64,000 nucleotides of DNA from Laguncularia racemosa. Lineage: Eukaryota > Streptophyta > Magnoliopsida > Myrtales > Combretaceae. Under the pieces are notes generated by a model. That model was not told where the DNA came from and did not search any database. It worked only from the letters and a program-made list of their open reading frames with translations. The position numbers were made by a program, and so were the translations under genes. Each line of letters opens with the position of its first letter. Position 1 is the first letter of the stretch. The DNA is taken from assembly GCA_037954665.1 (NCBI GenBank), contig JBBMOL010000204.1, positions 310,001 to 374,000 on the forward strand, in the 5' to 3' direction. Positions 1-9,559 of this stretch are shown here, in pieces.

Positions 1-33
1 GAGGACAAGCAAGAGTTTAAGTGTGGGGGAATT
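1..33 (+). mobile_element. 3' end and polypurine tract of Athila-like element ATH1
   Basis: This is the last internal sequence of a + strand Ty3/Gypsy element whose body lies left of the window. The stretch GAGGACAAGCAAGAGTTTAAG followed by GTGTGGGGGAATT (21-33) is the usual plant Athila-type end: a purine-rich tract directly before the TG of the 3' LTR. The tract primes plus-strand DNA synthesis. A matching minus-strand version precedes the ATH2 LTR at 61358-61385. Confidence 0.85.
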
Positions 34-1714
34 TGATAGAGCCATTTTATACTCAATCTACTCAATCTTTATAGTATGAAGTGTGTTAATTTATTATAGA
101 TTTTATAGAAATCATAAGGAAATGGTACTTAATTCTATTATGGTGATAAATCAGGTTAAATGGAGTCAAGGGTGCTAATTCAAGTAAATTAGAGAAGTCA
201 TCTACAACTTGGATCAAAGACAAGGATTTACATCGCCGGAGGAAAGTACATGGGCGTATAGTTGAAGTACACGGCCGTGTACTTAGTTTTGAAGCCACAG
301 GAAACTACACGGTTGAAGTACATGACCGTGTATCTGTCTTGAAGAATCCACGGGAAAATACACGGTTGAAGTACACGACCGTGTATCTGTCTAGAAGGAG
401 GCACGGTTTTAGACACGGCCATGGAGGAAACCGTGCTACACACTGCATGAGAAGGAGCGAGACACGGCTTGTGCCACGGCCGTGGTGGAAGACGTGGTCG
501 AAGCCGTGGTGGAAGTTGAAATGGAAGATGTGCCAAGGATGAGAAATTGTGGAACATCAAACAGAGGATAGCACGGCTTAGGATCTAGCCGTGGTTGAAG
601 TCGTGGTACACACTGATCACAAATGAAGACTTGTAGATTACCTATAGAGGAAAGCACGGCTTGACCCACGACCGTGTGGTAGGGCGTGCCAGGTGGACGA
701 TTATTCACTTCTCGAGATTTACATCAAAAAGGAAAGATATTTTCGTATCTTGCTAGCTAAAGATCCTCTGCCATCCTTTAACAATATAAATAGAACTAAC
801 CCTAGAGGGTTGAAAAAATCTGGGATCATCTTGGAGACAAGAAGGAAAGAAGGAGGCAGAGCAGGCAGCCGGGAATAGAGGCTTGTTATGTTTTCACTTT
901 TAATTTTCGTTTTTATGATGAACATGTAGCTAAGTAGTTTTTCTAGCCAAAGGGTCATAGAAGTTTGATTCTCCACAAATTGTGAGATCTAATTGATTTA
1001 TATTTAATCTATTCTTTGTTTTTGGATATTCATATATCTTCTGAACGTCTTGTCATTATTATCTTTGTTGATTGGTATGAATTAGAGCTCTTCTACTCAA
1101 TTAGCAAGTTAATACATTGTCAACTAGCACGTCAAATCCGTAATTGTTTGATTGTTCTAGTCTCAGTGACACAATAACATGTTTGGTTATAAAATAGATG
1201 ATCGAATTCATGTTATGGAGATGTATGACCATGTTTAAATAGGTTATCTTATAATCTACTGGCATGAATTGGTAGTCTCTCTAGTTTTTAATGCTATTGA
1301 TAGATTAAATCCTAAGAGCTTGTCTAGGGTTGTCTAATCGATAAGAGAAATAATCAAATAGCTTGTTTTGGTTATCGAAGAAGTACGAAGAGATAGGTTG
1401 TTAGAGCTTGTTAATAACCATAACCAGTTTATCTAGAAATAAGAATAGAAAACCTTTGCATCGATGATCAATTCCCCGAATTAAACTATCTTGATTCCTT
1501 TAGCTAGGCTTTTAATAATATTCGATTTTATTATCTTGTTTCAATATTATTTTGGTTCACAAACAAACCCCCCATTTTTCTTTTCCTCTTTATTCGTTTT
1601 GAATAGAAATACATTTAACCAATCCCTGTGGATACGACCATAGTCACTACTATATGCAAATCATATCATTGTCTAGGAGTAGGTTTTTATTTTTGTTGGA
1701 TTCGACACCCATCA
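34..1714 (+). repeat. 3' LTR of ATH1 (Athila-like), 1681 bp
   Basis: The LTR starts TGATAGAGCC straight after the polypurine tract and ends GACACCCATCA. A second copy lies inverted at 36072-37809 as a solo LTR, which fixes both ends independently. The first third carries a dense array of CACGG/CCGTG palindromes (247-700). Short ORFs crossing that array are composition artefacts. The next five bases, GTATC (1715-1719), would be the target duplication, but its partner lies outside the window. Confidence 0.88.
247..700. repeat. Palindromic CACGG/CCGTG array in ATH1 LTR
   Basis: Imperfect repeats built on (T)ACACGGCCGTGT(A) and shorter CACGG/CCGTG half-sites. The best copy, 265-284 (AAGTACACGGCCGTGTACTT), is a perfect 20-bp palindrome. 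Similar arrays sit in the CRM LTRs and, weakly, in the ATH2 LTR. The function is unknown. The array could form cruciforms or hairpins, or bind a dimeric factor. Confidence 0.85.
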
Positions 1715-2324
1715 GTATCTAAACTTTAAAAAATAGTTTTGTTTCACGCAAAGTTTTTTTTGTTGAGTTGTTCTTACCTTAAAGATCGCATTGGTAGCCT
1801 CGATTTGTGATTTGGAGATCGTATGCAAAAACTAGAATTTTTTTTCTAAATTTTTTTCTTTTTCTTCTTTCTCTCTTCTCTCCTTACGGTTGATCTCTTT
1901 CTCTCGACTTTTCTTCTTTCTTCTGGCGCTTTCTCCTCTATTTTGTTGACGTGTTGCACCCTATATAGTCACTATGCATCTTATAGACATATTTTTTTTT
2001 TTATGATTTTACATTTTATACTCATTTATATTTTTGTCCTTAAACATTAATATGTTAAAATTTAAAATTTTTATTAATTTAAGTATTTCATTACGGAATT
2101 TTATGTTTAGGTAATTTGGCTATTCAGTGTATAATTATTCATTCGAAATTTTTATTTGAAATCTCAATTTTGAAATTTTCTATGAATTTTCTTATTTAAC
2201 CTAATATAGTTCGTATTTTAAGTTTCAAGGAATATCTATTCTTTGATTTAGGTTTTCATGATCTATAATTGATTCTAGTAGTATTTTTCCGATACCATAC
2301 GTTACGAATTTCATGGGTTTTACA
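1715..2324 (-). repeat. LTR fragment of a Tekay-like chromovirus
   Basis: Read on the minus strand, an LTR starts TGTAAAACCC at 2324, immediately after a run of nine G. It continues left to at least 1715, where ATH1 abuts. No LTR end (TG on the plus strand) is seen at 1715, so ATH1 probably inserted inside this LTR. The region is AT- and pyrimidine-rich with no ORF of note. The right boundary is good; the left end is inferred. Confidence 0.6.
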
Positions 2325-2340
2325 TCCCCCCCCCTTAAGA
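2325..2340 (-). other. Polypurine tract of the Tekay-like remnant
   Basis: The plus strand reads T, nine C, then TTAAGA. The minus strand is therefore a G-run polypurine tract directly before TGTAAAACCC. This is the usual chromovirus arrangement between the pol stop and the 3' LTR. Confidence 0.75.
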
Positions 2341-2496
2341 AAAGTTTTGTCCTCAAAACTTTAATATGTACCTGGTTTCTCAAAGAGTTGATGATATCAT
2401 TCCCTCATCTCGTCTTCTTTTTCCCAAGTAGCCTCTCGTTCTGAGTGTTGGCTCCATTGTACCTTGATGAATTAGATGATCTTTTTACATAGTTTA
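2341..2496 (-). pseudogene. Integrase C-terminus with chromodomain, Tekay-like remnant
   Basis: On the minus strand, about 2472-2376 translates as FIKVQWSQHSEREATWEKE followed by DEMRE, a stop, and YHQLFEKPGTY. This is the chromodomain end of Tekay/Del-type chromovirus integrase: the V-W-x-x-H-x-x-E-x-A-T-W-E core, then M-R and L-F. Chromodomains are thought to steer integration to marked chromatin. One in-frame TGA lies where YP-x-LF normally follows. The rest of pol is missing, because the gene is cut at 2497 by the NA1 LTR. The upstream five bases GTTTA (2492-2496) would be the NA1 target site, but I did not find the partner copy. Confidence 0.8.
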
Positions 2497-3398
2497 TGAT
2501 GTGCTTAAAAGACCAAGCACATGAATACCAATACAAATGGTGTGAATCAACAATTACAACCAACAATTGTCTTGATCAACAACTTTACAAAATGGCCCTA
2601 ATTTACAAAAATTGAAGCCAAATGGATATATGGAACAAACAATGATATGAATATCAATGGATAACCAAGGAAATGAACTAAGATTCCACTCAAATTGAAA
2701 TGTTTCAAATATAAAAATAAGAACCCCAGATTCACGTGCATAAGAATAAGGAACCAACAAATTGCACTTAGATACTACTCACTAAATACAATTTGTGAAA
2801 TAACAAGAGATAATTGATATTACTCATAATCACTCTAATTGGTTCTCGCCACAATTTCACAAATGAAATTGTTGAGATCAGTTGCAAGCAAGGAGGACTC
2901 CTCACGGCAACAATGTGTGTGTTTTGTTAAAATGTCAAAAGCTCCATACAAACCCTAGTTAGCAAGTATTTGTACTTGCTTTAATTAGGGTAAAAACAAC
3001 ATGGAAATTACAAATAAGCCACTTAGGTGGCCGATTCCAAGAAAAGAAATTGCAATTGCTAAATGAAATGGTCGGTCCTCAAAACAACAATTACAAGTAT
3101 AATGTTCTTCAAGTGGCCGGTTCTTCAATTTAAGTGAACAATTTGTTGGACTAGTTCTTCTTTGGTTTATGTTGGTCCATGAATAACCTACAAGCTGAGT
3201 TTTAGCGAGTTTATCCATCGCTCTATAAAAACCAACAAGTATACCTCCTAGAATGTACAACAAATAAGTAATAGAAAAGAAGTTAGTATACAAATATTTT
3301 TGGGGTCAGTTTGTTCAAAGAGGATTTTTGTCGCCAAATTTTGTAACCCTTTGGCTCTTACCCTAGTGATAGGTCTTGTAGGATTTTGATTCCTATCA
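2497..3398 (-). repeat. NA1 3' LTR, 902 bp
   Basis: Plus strand TGATGTGCTTAAAAG to GATTCCTATCA. It holds the family marks: the inverted-repeat TATA element near 2956 (AGCAAGTATTTGTACTTGCT, degenerate), the CGCCACAATTT block in U5, and the GGTCTTG...CCTATCA U3 end. To its right TCTCCCTAAGCCTCAAGAAG is the degenerate polypurine tract on the minus strand. Confidence 0.82.
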
Positions 3399-4015
3399 TC
3401 TCCCTAAGCCTCAAGAAGATTTATCCTCAAATCTGATAGGTCTTCATGAACATCATCGAGTAGATAGAGTGACAAGTCTATAACATCAAATGCAGTAGAA
3501 ACTCTGTATCTTCCTAGCAAGTTATCAGTAAAAATAACACTGTAGTCTCCCAATACCTCAGATACCACAAGGGGTAGTTGCTCTCACCCCTTCATCTCTA
3601 GGATATATCTCATCTACAATACATATAATGGTCTATCATCCACTATGACCTCCCCTAACTCAAATTGTCCCACCAATAATGTCCTCTTCTTCCCTATTTC
3701 ACTAGGATGTGTTTGAATCTCTTAGCCCTCTAATGGTTCACTCATCTTCCCTTGAACTTATGGACTTTTGATGGTTGAAACATTTATTTCTAAACCACTT
3801 GGTCCTCTAAAGGTTGACTCATCTGACTATGAACCTCTAGAATCTCTCTTGGTTTACTCATCTACCCATAAACTTGTTGGACCTTTGATGGTTGACACAT
3901 CTACTTTTGAATCGCTTGGTCCTTTGAAGGTTAACTCATCTAACTATGAACCTCAAGGACCTTTGATGGTTAACTTATCTGTCTTTGCACCTCTTGGACC
4001 TCTAATGGTGACATA
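3399..4015 (-). pseudogene. NA1 protease C-terminal extension: 39-bp repeats, linker and integrase tail
   Basis: Minus-strand coding relic downstream of the protease. From about 4015 to 3730 it is a 39-bp tandem repeat encoding 13-residue units of the form P-L-E-x(7)-S-x. On the plus strand this appears as repeated CCTTTGAAGGTTGACTCATC-like phrases. It is followed by a linker recognisable as V-x-D-x-x-P-L-Y-V-L-Q-M-R-Y-I-L-E-M and then an integrase-tail relic D-L-R-I-N-L-L-E-A at the LTR edge. Several stops and frame changes are present. The better copies are in NA7 and NA3. Confidence 0.6.
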
Positions 4016-4467
4016 GGGCTCAATACTATATGTTTACCATCCTGTTGGAACATATAAGTATTTCTATAGCCATCATGTAAAACCATCCTATCATATAACC
4101 ATGGCCTGCGAAGCAATATATGGGATGCACACATAGGAAGAATATCACATTCAATCTCATCATAGTATTTTTCCCATATACTGAAAGGTACCTTAGCCCT
4201 TTGGGTCACATGGAGACTCCCCTGTTCACTTAGCCAATATAATTTGTAGGGTTTAGGATGTGGGGTAGTTATAAGTTACAATTTTGATACTAATGAGGTA
4301 GCCACAACATTAGTACAACTACCTCCATCAATGATAATGACACATAAGTTACCTTGCACCCTACAAGAAGTATGAAACAAATTTTCTCTCTGCCCATCAT
4401 CAATGGTTAAAGAAGAAGTCAAGACTTGATGTAGTACATTAATACAAGAATACAAATCATTTGACAT
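3970..4467 (-). pseudogene. NA1 retropepsin (stand-alone protease)
   Basis: Ty3/Gypsy aspartic protease, which in intact elements cuts the Gag-Pol precursor. The start MSNDLYSCINVLHQ (4467) is followed by the conserved R-E-N-L-F-H-T block and the active-site motif I-I-D-G-G-S-C-T-N-V-V (DGG where DTG or DSG is usual). The second part (4209-3970) has A-S-H-I-L-L-x-R-P-W-L-Y-D-R and H-D-G-Y-R-N-T-Y. A stop region at 4210-4275 separates the halves. No gag precedes it: the ATG opens directly after the leader. It ends in MSPLEVQEVQRQIS, the first 13-residue repeat unit. Confidence 0.78.
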
Positions 4468-5227
4468 GGTTGCTTACTAATTTCCATAAGCCAACAACAC
4501 ACTTCACTACACACTATGTCACAATCAATACACCTCAACCTTACACCACACCTACACTAACGGTGCAATACACACCTCCATAAAGACTTCACTCTAAAGC
4601 TACATAACAACCACTACAAAAGAAAACACCAAATGGTAAGAATCAAATACTCTACGGTTCACTTATACAACAACACTACTCTTCACTACACACACTACGA
4701 CAACACACTCAACCACGGTGCAACACTCCTATACACTCACGGTGCAATTAAGCAACTAATGCTACACACTCTTCCCTACACTTCAATTATAGCAACAATA
4801 AGTTGAAGCAACAATTAAACACTTCCATGTAGTAAGTTATTGAATTCAACTAAACAAGTGTTTAAGTATCAATACTTAATAACTTTCACACTAAATGCTT
4901 GTTTTGAAATTCAAACTTTACTACTAAACTTCCTTTTCTAGTCACGGTACACACATAATTCTATACTCCATGTGCAGCACCTTCCTTACACACAACTCCA
5001 CAACAATTCACAACACTCTCCATAACACACTCACACTGCCACACACAACACAAACACGGTGCACTTACTTCAAATCGTAACACCACTTCAAGTGCAGCAC
5101 TTTTTCACTTCAACACACACAACACCATACGTTGCAACCCCTTTAATTCAATACACACTTAGACCGCCACACATATATAACACAATTACGGCAACAATTC
5201 AAAAATACACCCTTAATGCAACCTTCT
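4468..5227 (-). other. NA1 leader (non-coding)
   Basis: Untranslated leader between the primer site and protease, read on the minus strand. It is rich in CACAC/ACTTCA on the plus strand (TG-rich sense) and full of stops. The same type of leader precedes protease or gag in every NA element. It is cut at 5227 by the NA2 LTR. Confidence 0.6.
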
Positions 5228-6087
5228 TGATGGGAATCTACCCTGTGGTTCCAATAGTAAGGGAACCTGACATGGATGTATGAGCCCAAACATCCACATA
5301 TGGCCACTTTTATCTAATAATGTTTAATTTTGCACTTTAGTAGGCACATTGATCGATTTTACAAGATGGCTAAATAACATGCACTAAGGATCAACTTGCG
5401 GGATAGTTTTGGAGTCATGTCCAACGGCCCACAAATTGTTCAGTTGAAGTGAAGAATCGGCCACTTGAAAACCATCTTTTACACTTGTAATTGTCATTTT
5501 TGAACTAGCCATTTTTGTTCTTTTTTGGAACTTGTAATTTGATTTTAGAACCGGTCACTTAGTGGCATATTTGTAATTTTTTTAATATTTTTACCTTAAT
5601 TAAAGCAAGTATAAATACTTGCTAACTAGGGTTTTTAGGGAGCTTTTGTCATTTTAAAGAAAACACTTTTGAAGTCGTGAGAGAGAGAGTCCCTCTTGTT
5701 AAAACATCCACTCTTATCAATTTCTAGGAAATTATGGTGAGTTTAGCTTGGAATTTCTTGTAAGTAATATCAAGATCTTCTAGGTTGCTTTCTTTTATTA
5801 CTAGTGTGTAATATCTAGTGATAATAGGTTGATTTTATCAACTTGTTGTTTCATGCCAATTTAGGGTTCATATTGCTAGGATTTTAAACTAATTTTAGAG
5901 ATTATAATTGCATTTTATATGTAATTTGATTGGTGTTGGAATTCCTTGTGATACATCTAATTTGGGTTCACGCAATTGAGTTTGTTCATCCTTAATCCAT
6001 GCCTATTTTATGTACAATTGAGCATTTGTAGAATGATTAATCTTTTGGATTGAGTTCATGTGCTTGGATTCATTTTTAAGCACATCA
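5228..6087 (+). repeat. NA2 5' LTR, B-type U3, 860 bp
   Basis: TGATGGGAATCTACCC to AAGCACATCA, followed by a good primer site. It contains the TATA element at 5604-5623. B-type U3 is shared with NA9 (51059) and NA6 (minus, ending 41365). R-U5 is shared with all NA LTRs. It lies in the NA1 leader; CTTCT (5223-5227) is the left target site, and no right partner was found. Confidence 0.8.
5604..5623 (+). promoter_or_regulatory. TATA box inside 8-bp inverted repeat (NA LTR)
   Basis: AGCAAGTATAAATACTTGCT: arms AGCAAGTA and TACTTGCT surround TAAA, so TATAAATA is presented in a near-perfect palindrome. The same element, on the sense strand of each LTR, occurs near 2956, 9339-9358, 12430, 26898, 30896, 31538, 39862, 40951, 43647, 47322, 50607, 51450, 54240 and 58825. 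That conservation suggests it is the core promoter. Transcription was not tested. Confidence 0.7.
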
Positions 6088-6104
6088 TAATTTGGTATCA
6101 GAGC
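6088..6104 (+). other. NA2 primer binding site (tRNA-iMet)
   Basis: TAATT then TGGTATCAGAGC (6093-6104), complementary to the 3' end of plant initiator tRNA-Met. It lies five bases after the LTR end, as is usual for Ty3/Gypsy chromovirus-like elements. Confidence 0.9.
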
Positions 6105-6896
6105 ATAGGTTTTGAAGAAGGGATTTGCGTTATCATCATTTGACAATTAGGGTTCTTGAAGTTGATTCTTGATCTGAAATTGTTGAAGTGAATTGTAGTA
6201 GTGTTTGTGGAGTTTATTTCATTCTTGTTGTTGTTGATTGAAGTAGACATGGGAAAACTTGTGGTAGCTTACTTTCCTTGAGTTTGCTGTGAGTAAGAAG
6301 GGAGTGATCCTTGGTGATCATTTGGAAAAGTCAAAATTTGAAACAAAAAGAGTGAATTATGTGTTGTAATTTTTGAAATAGTAGTTGTCATTTGTAAATT
6401 TTCAAATTTGCATTGTGAGGAGATAAGGAAAATATTTGAAATTCAAACACCTTCTTTAAGTTTGAAGAAAGTCATTGAGTAGCATTGATTGATTATTATT
6501 TAAATTTGAATTTGCCTCTTATCATTTGTGGAGAAGGTTGCATTAAGGGTGTATTTTTTAATTGTTGTCCGTGATTGTGTTGTGTATGTGTGGCGGTGTA
6601 TGTGTGTATTGAGTTGAAGGGGTTCAACGTGTGGTGTTATGTGCGTTGAGGTGAGGAACTGCTGTACTTGAAGAGGTGTTGAGATTTGAAAGTGAATTGT
6701 ACAGTGTTTGTGTTGTATTTGTGGTGGTGTGAGTGTATAGTGAAGAAAATAGTAAATTTTTGTGGAGTTATGTTAAGAAGAAGGTGTTGCATGTGGAGTA
6801 TAAGATTGTCTTTGTACCATGATTAAAAAGGGAAAATTAGTAGTAAAGTTTGAATTTCAAAACAAGCATTTAAGTGTGGAAGTTATTAAGTATCGA
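6105..6896 (+). other. NA2 leader, left part
   Basis: Non-coding TG-rich leader with no ORF of note. It is broken at 6896 by the CRM composite. The target ATCGA is at 6892-6896 and again at 25922-25926, where the leader resumes (AAGTATCGA/CACTTAAACACTTG). Confidence 0.75.
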
Positions 6897-7745
6897 TGAT
6901 ACGAAATCGTTTTGCTCGGATTCCTAACTGAGACGAACCACCCTAACGTGTGACGAAACCCAATACTAATACATTCGGAATTCGCTACCTAAGATGCCAA
7001 ACACACTTAAGTGGAAACCACGACCCGTTGTCTATAAGCGACACAAGAACCTTGGTATAATATGAAGACGCCACAATCGGGATGAAAGACCGATTGATAA
7101 GTCGGGATGAACGCCACGGAATAAAAATCCGATAAGTTCTAGATTAGTTCTTTAAAGAACCAAGACAGGAATTCTCTCAAAAGTGTTTTTCAAACTTTAA
7201 TGTTGTATATTCTATATTCTATTTGTTCTAAACCCTAGGAGCTTTATATTAGGGTTTACAATTCGTAACAATAAAGCCCCAAAACGACATCACTTCAATA
7301 AGCTGCGTAAAAATAACAAAAACAAGACATGAAGGCTGACAATGTGGGAATGAAGGCCGACGGCCTTGGAGAAGTACACAACTGGCATTGGAGATGTACA
7401 CGATCGTGTACTTCTGGTCGTGTATCTTTCTGTGGAAATTATTGACAACATACACGACTGTATACTTCTAGTCGTGTATCTTTCTGTGGGAATTCTTGAC
7501 ACCATACACGGTCGTGCCTTTGAGCCGTGTATGATTCTGTGTAACCTCCAGACTCCTACACGGCCGTACCTTGTAAAGACACGCCCTCTTCACCCCGTAT
7601 CCGGTATCACTTGTATAAGAGCAAGGGCATTCCCATGGTTGTTCTAATCCATTCCAACTTCATGATTGCTCTAATCCTTTCCGACTTCATGGACATCTTT
7701 TATCAACCCGTTAAGTGCATCCTTGAATCGTTTTGCTCGAGTTCT
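6897..7745 (-). repeat. CRM LTR-1, main part
   Basis: Plus strand starts TGATACGAAATCG. The LTR is cut at 7745 by NA3 and finishes at 12888-12963 (...GGTTCTCATCA). It includes the TACACGNCCGTGTA array (about 7385-7600) and, read on the minus strand, the last codons of pol. TATA lies near 7240-7250 on the minus strand within AACCCTAG/CTAGGGTT-like arms. Confidence 0.88.
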
Positions 7746-7926
7746 TGATGTGCTTAATTCCACTAAGAAGCACAATCAAAAGACTTAAGAAAAAACAATC
7801 TCAAGTCTAAGCAAAATCGGATCCACAAAGGGCACTTTTCACATGAACCCTAATAAAGATATGATGAAATCCAAATATCCAATGATATAATTAGAATACC
7901 ACAATCATAATATCTTCTAACAACAC

Positions 7927-8926
7927 TGATACGAAATCGTTTGCTCGGATTCCTAACTGATACGAACCACGCCAACGTGTGACGAAACCCAAGTCAAATA
8001 CGTTCGGAATTCGCTACCTAAGATGCCAAACACACTCAAGTGGAAACCATCACCCGTTGTCTATAAGCGAGACAAGAACCTTGGTATAATATGAAGACGC
8101 CACAATCGAGATGAAAGACCGATTGATAAGTCGGGATGAACGCCATGGAAGAAAAAAATCCGATAAGTTCTAGATTAGTTCTTTAAAGAACCAAGAGAGG
8201 AATTCTCTCAAAAGTGTTTTTCAAACTTCAATGTTGTATATCCTATCTTCTAGCTGTACTAAACCCTAGGAGTTTTATAGTAGGGTTTACAATTCGTAAA
8301 ATAAAGCCCCAAAACAACATCACTTCAATAAGTTGCGTAAAAATAACAAAACAAGACATGAAGGCCAGCAACGTGGGAATGAAGGCCGGCGGCCTTGGAG
8401 CCGGCATTGGAGAAGTACACGGCCGGCGTTGGAAATGTGCACAACCGTGTACTTCTAGTTGTGTATCTTTCTGTGGAAATCTTGACAATGTACACGACCG
8501 TGTACTTCTAGTCGTGTATCTTTTTGTGGAAATCTTGACAACATACACGACCGTGTACTTCTAGTCGTGTATCTTTCTGTGGAAATTCTTGACACCATAT
8601 ACGACCGTGCCTTTGAACCGTGTATACGACCGTGTATGATTCTATGTAACCTCCAGACTCCTACACGGTCGTGCCTTGTAAAGACACGCCCTCTTCAACC
8701 CGTATCCGTTATGACTTGTACAAGAGCAAGGGCATTCTCATGGTTGTTCCAATCCTTTCCAACTTCTTGATTGCTCCAATCCTTTCCGGCTTCGTGCACA
8801 TCCTTTATCAACCCGTTAAGTGCTTCCTTGAATCGTTTCCCCCGATTTCTTGTGATTGGTCCAGGTGGCACTTCAAGAGGTTCCACATTCCATCTTCTGG
8901 CTTGGCTCCCATCATGGCTCTCATCA
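7927..8926 (-). repeat. Solo CRM LTR, 1000 bp, duplication AACAC
   Basis: TGATACGAAATCG to CTCTCATCA with the duplication AACAC at 7922-7926 and 8927-8931. The empty site is seen at 12015-12025 in the NA3 5' LTR (CTTCTAACAACATCCTAATC). It is longer than LTR-1 because it carries one more copy of a 53-bp repeat. Read on the minus strand, the part near 8926 encodes the pol tail (PLEVPPGPITRN...). Solo LTRs arise by recombination between the two LTRs of one element. Confidence 0.93.
8434..8593. repeat. 53-bp tandem repeat in CRM LTR, 3 units plus a diverged fourth
   Basis: Units start at 8434, 8487 and 8540, with a diverged unit from 8594. Each unit carries TACACGACCGTGTACTTC, then GTCGTGTATCTTTCTGTGG. 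Other CRM LTRs in the window have one or two units (for example 7390-7500, 15845-15900, 25480-25590). Unit number therefore explains much of the LTR length variation. Confidence 0.87.
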
Positions 8927-9559
8927 AACACCCTAATCTCATATAATCCACGCAAATAATCCACAAATGACAAAGAAAACCTTAATTATAAGAATCCCTT
9001 TCCAATAGAAAAGAACACGATTTCAAGTGTAGTCTTCAATGTTGATTTGAATCAAATTGATAAATACTTCAAATAAACACAAGAATTCGTGAATAACAAT
9101 ATGTATTTCTGACCAAGAACTATCTCAATTCAACCCTAGATATGACACACTAGAGAAGAAAAGAAATCGCAACAAAATGAAATTGATATAACTCACAATT
9201 TCAAGATGCTGCACTTGCCACAATTTCAACTCTTGGGATTGAAATTGATAAGAGTTTGGAACTAAGGTATGAACCCTAATTCTCACGTGAAATTTAGTGT
9301 TTAATCTGCAAAATGATAAGCTCCTCAAAACCTCTCTAAGCAAGTATTTATACTTGCTACTCTTAGGGTTAAAAAGTGCTCAAAATTACAAGTTTACCAC
9401 TTTTAAGGTGGCTAGCCCTAAATGAAAATTACAAGGAAATAAAAGTGTCCCAAAACCAAATGCAACCTAAAATAGTTCATAAAAGAAAAAATATATAAAA
9501 GAAATGGTCTTCAAGATGCCGGTCTTCTATAGGATCCATCGGCCCAGCTCATCGCCGGT

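Larger units (their letters stand above)
2497..5227 (-). mobile_element. NA1, P-type non-autonomous element, partial
   Basis: Minus-strand element with 3' LTR (2497-3398), polypurine-rich junction, integrase-tail/linker relic, 39-bp repeats, protease and leader. It stops at 5227, where the NA2 5' LTR begins. There is no gag, RT or integrase core, matching NA3, NA4, NA7 and NA10. The leader may resume at 39939 beyond NA2, but the LTR there (40355-41365) has a different U3, so that join is tentative. Confidence 0.7.

Noticed and set aside
228..708. Several open frames of 60-110 codons on both strands
   Set aside because: They come from the palindromic array, which reads open in both directions. 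They are inside an LTR and lost in the copy at 36072-37809.
3768..4016. Plus-strand frame with repeated P-L-x-V units
   Set aside because: It is the antisense of the 39-bp repeats. The minus strand is in frame with protease and gives the rotation seen in NA7 and NA10.
8400..8700. Regular repeats with spacers suggesting a CRISPR array
   Set aside because: Repeats are imperfect palindromes inside a eukaryotic LTR, units vary, and there are no cas genes.
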